From assembly GCF_014384995.1 (NCBI RefSeq), contig NZ_JACRSY010000002.1, positions 124,001-188,000 of the forward strand: a stretch of DNA of 64,000 bases, read 5' to 3'. Positions within the stretch are counted from its first letter, which is position 1, and each line of letters begins with the position of its first letter. A model generated the notes under the pieces. The model was not told the DNA's origin and made no database searches. It saw only the letters and a list, made by a program, of their open reading frames with translations. Below are positions 59,149 to 64,000 of the stretch, piece by piece. This DNA is from Zhenhengia yiwuensis. Its GTDB lineage: Bacteria > Bacillota > Clostridia > Lachnospirales > Cellulosilyticaceae. Position numbers and translations under genes: made by a program.

Positions 59149-59171
59149 GATTTAAAGCAAGTCTTTAAATC
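59149..59171 (+). promoter_or_regulatory. 5' leader hairpin
   Basis: GATTTAAAG, 5-base loop, CTTTAAATC, a perfect stem near the expected 5' end of the transcript, without a T-run. It may protect the mRNA. Confidence 0.55.
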
Positions 59172-59196
59172 GTTTGAGTAGAAAGGAGTCATAGCG

Positions 59197-59889
59197 ATGA
59201 TGTACTCACATGAAGTAGAACAAATGTGTCCTCTTGCAAAAGGACCTAATCACGGACCAGCTCCAATTCCACAAGAAGGAAGATGGGTTCAGTCTAAAGA
59301 AGTTACAGATATTAGTGGTCTTACACACGGTGTAGGCTGGTGTGCTCCACAACAAGGTGCATGTAAATTAACATTAAACGTTAAAAACGGTATCATTGAA
59401 GAAGCATTAGTTGAAACTATTGGTTGTTCAGGTATGACACACTCTGCAGCGATGGCAGCAGAAATCTTAACTGGTAAAACAATCTTAGAAGCATTAAATA
59501 CTGACTTAGTATGTGATGCAATCAATACAGCAATGAGAGAATTATTCCTTCAAATCGTATACGGAAGAACTCAAACAGCTTTCTCTGAAGGTGGTCTTCC
59601 AATCGGTGCTGGTCTTGAAGACTTAGGAAAAGGACTTCGTAGCCAAGTTGGTACAATGTACGCAACAACAGCTAAAGGACCAAGATACCTTGAAATGGCT
59701 GAAGGTTATGTAACAAAAATCGGTGTTGATGAAAACAATGAAATCATCGGTTACCAATTCATCCACTTTGGTAAAATGATGGATATGATCAAAAAAGGTA
59801 TGGAACCAGCAGAAGCAATGCAAAAAGCTACAGGTCAATACGGAAGATTCGATGACGCAGCTCGTCAAATCGACCCAAGACACGAGTAA
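59197..59889 (+). CDS. NifU-like iron-sulfur scaffold family protein
   Basis: 230 residues. The region GACKLTLNVKNGIIEEALVETIGCSGMTHSAAMAAEIL and GKTILEAL matches the NifU/IscU N-terminal fold (gapped here at more than one point), with cysteines near 49, 56 and 77. An extra N-terminal region (EQMCPLAKGPNHGP) and a C-terminal extension of about 100 residues are not in ordinary NifU. Codons are strongly biased to C-ending forms unlike the rest of the window, pointing to high expression. It forms a pair with the GGGtGRT gene 17 bases downstream. Confidence 0.82.
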   Translation: MMYSHEVEQMCPLAKGPNHGPAPIPQEGRWVQSKEVTDISGLTHGVGWCAPQQGACKLTLNVKNGIIEEALVETIGCSGMTHSAAMAAEILTGKTILEALNTDLVCDAINTAMRELFLQIVYGRTQTAFSEGGLPIGAGLEDLGKGLRSQVGTMYATTAKGPRYLEMAEGYVTKIGVDENNEIIGYQFIHFGKMMDMIKKGMEPAEAMQKATGQYGRFDDAARQIDPRHE

Positions 59890-59906
59890 GAAGGAGGTGC
59901 AGTAAT

Positions 59907-60908
59907 ATGCCATTATTTGAATCTTATGATAGAAGAATTAACCAAATCAATGCTGTATTAAACCAATACGGTATTAAAGACTTAGATGAAGCAAAAGCTA
60001 TTTGTGATGAAAAAGGTGTAGATGCTTACAACCTTGTAAAAGAAATCCAACCAATCGCTTTCGAAAATGCATGTTGGGCTTACGTAGTAGGTGCAGCTAT
60101 CGCAATTAAAAAAGGTTGTACTTTAGCAGCTGATGCAGCTGAAGCAATCGGTGAAGGTCTTCAAGCTTTCTGTATCCCAGGTTCAGTAGCTGATGATCGT
60201 AAAGTAGGTCTTGGTCATGGTAACTTAGGAGCTATGCTTCTTAGAGAAGAAACTAAATGTTTCGCATTCTTAGCAGGTCACGAATCTTTCGCTGCTGCAG
60301 AAGGTGCTATTGGTATCGCTCGTTCAGCAAACAAAGTTCGTAGCGAAGATTTAAGAGTTATCTTAAATGGTCTTGGAAAAGATGCTGCTCATATTATTTC
60401 TCGTATTAACGGATTTACATATGTTCAAACACAATTCGACTACGCTACAGGTAAAGTAAGTATCGTTAAAGAAACAGCTTACTCAACTGGTGAAAGAGCT
60501 AAAGTACGTTGCTATGGTTCTGACGATGTTCGTGAAGGTGTTGCAATCATGCACTTAGAAGGTGTAGACGTATCTATCACAGGTAACTCTACTAACCCAA
60601 CACGTTTCCAACATCCAGTAGCTGGAACATATAAAAAAGAATGTATTGAACAAGGTAAAAAATACTTCTCAGTAGCTTCAGGCGGTGGTACAGGACGTAC
60701 ACTTCACCCAGATAACATGGGCGCAGGTCCTGCTTCATACGGTATGACAGATACAATGGGAAGAATGCACTCAGATGCACAATTTGCAGGTTCTTCTTCA
60801 GTACCAGCTCACGTAGAGATGATGGGACTTATTGGTATGGGTAACAACCCAATGGTAGGTGCTACAGTAGCAGTAGCTGTTGCAATCCAAGAAGCAATGC
60901 AAAAATAA
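59907..60908 (+). CDS. GGGtGRT-family protein
   Basis: 333 residues, soluble. The naming motif is VASGGGTGRTLHPDNMGAG near residue 255. Other conserved-looking blocks are VKEIQPIAFENACWAYVVG, GLGHGNLGAMLLRE and FLAGHESFAAAEG. The C-terminus is Gly/Ala/Val-rich (MVGATVAVAVAIQEAM). Codon use is as biased as in its partner. The family is known only by motif and by its link to the NifU-like protein, so a role in metal or cofactor chemistry is an inference. SD AAGGAGGTG. Confidence 0.87.
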   Translation: MPLFESYDRRINQINAVLNQYGIKDLDEAKAICDEKGVDAYNLVKEIQPIAFENACWAYVVGAAIAIKKGCTLAADAAEAIGEGLQAFCIPGSVADDRKVGLGHGNLGAMLLREETKCFAFLAGHESFAAAEGAIGIARSANKVRSEDLRVILNGLGKDAAHIISRINGFTYVQTQFDYATGKVSIVKETAYSTGERAKVRCYGSDDVREGVAIMHLEGVDVSITGNSTNPTRFQHPVAGTYKKECIEQGKKYFSVASGGGTGRTLHPDNMGAGPASYGMTDTMGRMHSDAQFAGSSSVPAHVEMMGLIGMGNNPMVGATVAVAVAIQEAMQK

Positions 60909-60969
60909 GAATTGTATTAAATCTAAAAAACATGTGAGATTCACATGAAATAGAGATAGTACACATATA

Positions 60970-61020
60970 GTATACAAAAGAGAGGTAGTACCCTTAAGGT
61001 ATTACCTCTCTTTTGTATAC
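60970..61020 (+). terminator. Long terminator after the GGGtGRT gene
   Basis: A 23-base arm from GTATACAAAAGAGAGG to GTACC pairs with its near-perfect complement ending CTCTCTTTTGTATAC. The T-run TTTT lies within the arm. Confidence 0.82.
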
Positions 61021-61061
61021 TAGGTAAGGGATATTAGGAGAGCATTATAATACATAAACTG

Positions 61062-61101
61062 AAAAATACCGCTGATAAATTTAAGATCAGTGGTATTTTT
61101 A
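61062..61101 (+). terminator. Second terminator in the same gap
   Basis: AAAAATACCGCTGAT pairs with ATCAGTGGTATTTTT. No gene lies between this and the previous hairpin. Confidence 0.75.
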
Positions 61102-61209
61102 CTTAATGATAAAAATTATTTTTATTTTTATGAATGATTTGAATAATATTGTTAGAATTATGTAATAATTAAATTAAATATGAATTTTAAGAGAAGAGAA
61201 GGGAGAAAA

Positions 61210-62403
61210 GTGAAGCTATTCACATATAAGGCAAAAGATAGTAAGGGGAATATGTATAAGGGGAGTCTGCAGGCAGAAGACAGAGAAGCCTTTTTTAATT
61301 ACTTGCAACAAAAACAAATTTATTGTCTTTCTTACCGAGAAACTAATCATAAAACATTTATAAAAGAATATAGGATTTCTGTAAAACAATTAACGATATT
61401 CTGTAGACAGTTAGCTATTATGCTAGGATCAGATATACCATTAATTAAGTGCATATATATTTTGTATCAGCAGGAAAAAGAGTTTAAATTTAAAAACATT
61501 TTACAAAATGTATATGAAGATCTGCAAAAAGGAATTGAATTTTCTCGGAGTTTAAAACTTCAAAAAAGGGCATTTCCTAATTTACTAATTAGTATGATTA
61601 GGTGTGGAGAAGAAAGTGGTACATTAGACTTAATACTAGAAAGAATGGCTAAACATTATGAGAGTGAGAATAAGCTTCAAAATAAGGTGAAAAATGCTAT
61701 GGCTTATCCGATTATTTTAGGAGTTATCTCTTTTTTAGTAATATTAATACTACTGCTTTTAGTAGTGCCTACTTTTGTAGAGATGTTTGCAGATTATGGG
61801 GAATTACCTTTTAGTACACAGCTACTCATGGCTATAAGCAATGGAATAGAAAATTACTGGGGCGTTATCCTTTTAATCAATGTCATTTTACTAGGAACTT
61901 TTAGTCTACTTTTTAAAATGAAAAGTTTTAAGCAATGGATTGATCAAATGAAGTTAACTCTGCCTATTATAGGGAGGTTAAATATCATTATACTAAGTGC
62001 TAGATTTGCAGAGACAACTGCTACACTTTATGCATCAGGAATGTCCTTAATCAGTATTTTAGATACTGTACAAGGGATTATGAATAATATGTATATTCAT
62101 AGTAAGTTAAATCATGTAAAACAAGAGGTAACTAAAGGTGTTGCTTTATCGAATGCCATAAGGCAAGTAGATGTTTTTCCACTTATGCTATCGAGTGTGA
62201 TTTTGATAGGAGAAGAGTCTGGAAGTTTAGAAAAGGCGCTTTATAAGGCAGCTGCTTTTTATCATGAGGAGGCAGAGTCTGCAGTACAGAAGATGGTTAC
62301 TCTATTAGAACCTAGTATGATTATGATTCTAGGGATTATAGTGGCTACTATTATAAGTGCTATTTTACCACCAATGTATGAAATGATGGGGAGTATTGGA
62401 TAA
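61210..62403 (+). CDS. Type II secretion/type IV pilus inner-membrane protein (PilC/GspF)
   Basis: 397 residues with two T2SSF domains. KAKDSKGNMYKGSLQAEDR is the family's N-terminal strand. Each domain has a helical bundle and membrane helices: FCRQLAIMLGSDIPL, MIRCGEESGTLD, LGVISFLVILILLLLVVP, then FAETTATLYASGMSL and ILIGEESGSLEKAL. It is the platform protein for pilus or pseudopilus assembly. The GTG at 61210 follows AAGGGAG; an ATG at 61180 lacks an SD. It precedes the PilB-like ATPase. Confidence 0.9.
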   Translation: MKLFTYKAKDSKGNMYKGSLQAEDREAFFNYLQQKQIYCLSYRETNHKTFIKEYRISVKQLTIFCRQLAIMLGSDIPLIKCIYILYQQEKEFKFKNILQNVYEDLQKGIEFSRSLKLQKRAFPNLLISMIRCGEESGTLDLILERMAKHYESENKLQNKVKNAMAYPIILGVISFLVILILLLLVVPTFVEMFADYGELPFSTQLLMAISNGIENYWGVILLINVILLGTFSLLFKMKSFKQWIDQMKLTLPIIGRLNIIILSARFAETTATLYASGMSLISILDTVQGIMNNMYIHSKLNHVKQEVTKGVALSNAIRQVDVFPLMLSSVILIGEESGSLEKALYKAAAFYHEEAESAVQKMVTLLEPSMIMILGIIVATIISAILPPMYEMMGSIG

Positions 62404-62456
62404 TAGCAGATTAAAAACTATATAAGGAATTTGCAGTAATGATTAAGGAGTAGAGA

Positions 62457-64000
62457 ATGAATCAAGATTTGAGGATAGAGGAAATACTTGTAGCAGATAA
62501 ACTTATTACAAGAAATCAATTAGAAGAAGCCATAAAGTTACAGCAAAAGTTTGATTTGAATAGACCTATAAAAGATTGGCTTGTTAGTCTTGATTATGTT
62601 ACTGATAAAGAGATTACTCAGTCTTTAGCAAGATATTTTAGAATACCATATAAGAGTCTAAAAAGGTGTCCCATAGATCAAGAGGTTATTAACTTACTAG
62701 ATGAAAAAGTCGTTAGGAAATATGAGGTAGTACCTATTGAAAGAAATGCACATATACTCACTGTAGGCATGACTAATCCTCTTAATCTTTATGCCCTTGA
62801 AGAGATTCGCTTATTAACACATTTAGAAGTTAAGGCAGTAATGTGTACAAAGGCAGATATTGAGGATGTTATAAAATATTATTATAGTGGCAGACAAGCT
62901 TTTATGGCAGTGGAACAACTAAAACAGGAGAGTAGCATAAATAAACTTCCTAAAGTAGATGTATATAATAAGACTGACGAAGAAATTAAGAATGCCCCTA
63001 TTATTAAAGTAGTTAATGGCATTGTTGAGCAAGGCTTGAAATTAGGAGCAAGTGATATTCATATTGAACCAGGAAGAGAGCAGACGCGTGTACGTATGCG
63101 TATAGATGGAGTACTTTATGAAAAGATAACTATTCATAAAAGTTCTCACAGTGACCTTATAACTCGAATTAAAATTATGGCAAATATAAATATTGCAGAA
63201 AAAAGAATTCCTCAAGATGGACGTTTTGAATTCATAAAAAATGGAGAAAAGGTCGATGTACGTGTATCTGTACTTCCTACCATACATGGTGAAAAAGCTG
63301 TTCTAAGAATTTTGAATGTACAAGATAACACAATAACTACAATAGATCAGTTAGGATTATCTGTGTCTGATAAAAAGCTTTTTAATCAAATTATACAAAG
63401 TCCTAATGGCATTATTTTAGTAACAGGCCCTACAGGTAGTGGAAAATCTACAACGCTATATACTATTTTAAGTGAGCGTAATCAAGGTATAGATAATATT
63501 ATTACACTCGAAGATCCAGTAGAAAAAGAAATAGTGGGTATTAATCAGGTGCAAATTAATCCTAAAGCAGGTCTTACCTTTGCTAGTGGTTTGCGTTCTG
63601 TTTTAAGGCAAGACCCAGATGTCATTATGTTAGGGGAAATTCGTGATGCAGAGACAGCTGCTATTGCTACACGTGCAGCTGTTACAGGGCATTTAGTATT
63701 TAGTACACTTCATACAAATGATGCAGCAAGTACAATTGTTCGTTTAATAGATATGGGTGTTGAACCTTATATGGTTTCAGCTTCTCTTGTAGGAGTTATT
63801 GCACAAAGGCTTGTTAGAAAAATATGTCCTTACTGTAAAAAAAACTATATGAGTACAGTAGAAGAAATGAAAAAATTAAATTTAGTAGAGCCCAAAAGAC
63901 TCTACAGAGCAGAGGGGTGCCAAACTTGTGGTTTTACAGGTTATAAAGGTAGGACAGCTCTATATGAAATTATTCATGTGAATAGTCATGTGAAACAAAT
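62457..64000 (+). CDS. Type IV pilus/type II secretion ATPase (PilB/GspE), incomplete
   Basis: The frame is open from ATG 62457 (SD AAGGAG) to the window end, 514 codons. An N-terminal MshEN-like domain (about 1-150) precedes the motor domain: GASDIHIEPG, LVTGPTGSGKSTTLYTIL (Walker A), ITLEDPVE (Asp box), VIMLGEIRDAETAAIATRAA (Walker B) and VFSTLHTNDA (His box). A zinc site of CPYC and CQTCGFTGYKGR follows. It drives pilin polymerisation with the PilC-like protein. The C-terminal end is missing because the window stops. Confidence 0.92.
   Translation, partial: MNQDLRIEEILVADKLITRNQLEEAIKLQQKFDLNRPIKDWLVSLDYVTDKEITQSLARYFRIPYKSLKRCPIDQEVINLLDEKVVRKYEVVPIERNAHILTVGMTNPLNLYALEEIRLLTHLEVKAVMCTKADIEDVIKYYYSGRQAFMAVEQLKQESSINKLPKVDVYNKTDEEIKNAPIIKVVNGIVEQGLKLGASDIHIEPGREQTRVRMRIDGVLYEKITIHKSSHSDLITRIKIMANINIAEKRIPQDGRFEFIKNGEKVDVRVSVLPTIHGEKAVLRILNVQDNTITTIDQLGLSVSDKKLFNQIIQSPNGIILVTGPTGSGKSTTLYTILSERNQGIDNIITLEDPVEKEIVGINQVQINPKAGLTFASGLRSVLRQDPDVIMLGEIRDAETAAIATRAAVTGHLVFSTLHTNDAASTIVRLIDMGVEPYMVSASLVGVIAQRLVRKICPYCKKNYMSTVEEMKKLNLVEPKRLYRAEGCQTCGFTGYKGRTALYEIIHVNSHVKQ

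Noticed and set aside
1..64000. CRISPR arrays, tRNA or rRNA genes, insertion sequences, phage genes
   Set aside because: I saw no regularly spaced repeats, cloverleaf or rRNA signature, transposase, integrase or terminal inverted repeats; the only tandem repeat is the coding one at 47806-47850.

Overview
The window is AT-rich, compactly coded DNA with strong Shine-Dalgarno sites and many GTG/TTG starts. It carries the forespore sigma operon (spoIIA), a spoVA operon, a row of Csp-type germination proteases and a SleC-type cortex-lytic enzyme, together with a class III (anaerobic) ribonucleotide reductase. This points to an anaerobic, endospore-forming Firmicute of class Clostridia. A Lachnospirales genus such as Cellulosilyticum is my guess from overall flavour and is not proven here.

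Layout. 1-5.8 kb: the tail of a sensor kinase, a folate-transport gene (folT) under a THF riboswitch, a DUF4250 protein with an M29 aminopeptidase, a D-2-hydroxyacid dehydrogenase, a small acidic-tailed membrane protein, and two tandem RimK-like ATP-grasp ligases. 5.8-9.5 kb: an ArsR/SmtB metal sensor, a zinc-ribbon/TPR membrane protein with a small coupled partner, and spoIIAA-spoIIAB-sigF. 9.5-19 kb: a purine operon purL-E-C-F-M-N-D, preceded by three PurBox-like sites and lacking purH and purK. 19-22.4 kb: a decayed YmaF-like gene, then spoVAA-AB-AC-AD-AE behind a sigma-G-like promoter. 22.4-33.2 kb: a GGDEF cyclase, an Lrp regulator with an aminotransferase, a PerR-like Fur protein, several orphans, an ATPase, GIY-YIG, YitT, uracil-DNA glycosylase, and TetR and GntR regulators. 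33.2-37.9 kb: an asparagine T-box and asnA, a small DMT transporter, and nrdDG behind paired NrdR-like boxes.

37.9-53.5 kb: an exonuclease, a lysophospholipase-like hydrolase, three tandem Csp-like subtilases (the first has lost its catalytic serine), an ABC export triad with a large CARDB-like surface protein, a nucleoid-associated protein, two small membrane proteins, sleC and an aldose epimerase. 53.5-64 kb: an M16C zinc protease, a zinc-type ABC importer, a highly expressed NifU-like/GGGtGRT pair, and the start of a type IV pilus/type II secretion locus (PilC-like and an incomplete PilB-like ATPase).

How the parts connect. SpoIIAA/AB/SigF switches on the forespore programme. SigF leads to sigma-G, whose probable site lies before spoVA (dipicolinate uptake and release). 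Csp proteases are known to activate pro-SleC, so both halves of the cortex-hydrolysis step lie about 6.5 kb apart here. Known types of cis-regulation are dense: THF riboswitch, T-box, and PurBox, NrdR and Per boxes. I see no CRISPR array, tRNA, rRNA, insertion sequence or prophage. No wholly new system is obvious. The most unusual signals are the Csp pseudoprotease, the paired ATP-grasp enzymes, the GGGtGRT pair, and a terminator palindrome that encodes the same C-terminal tail in two convergent proteins.
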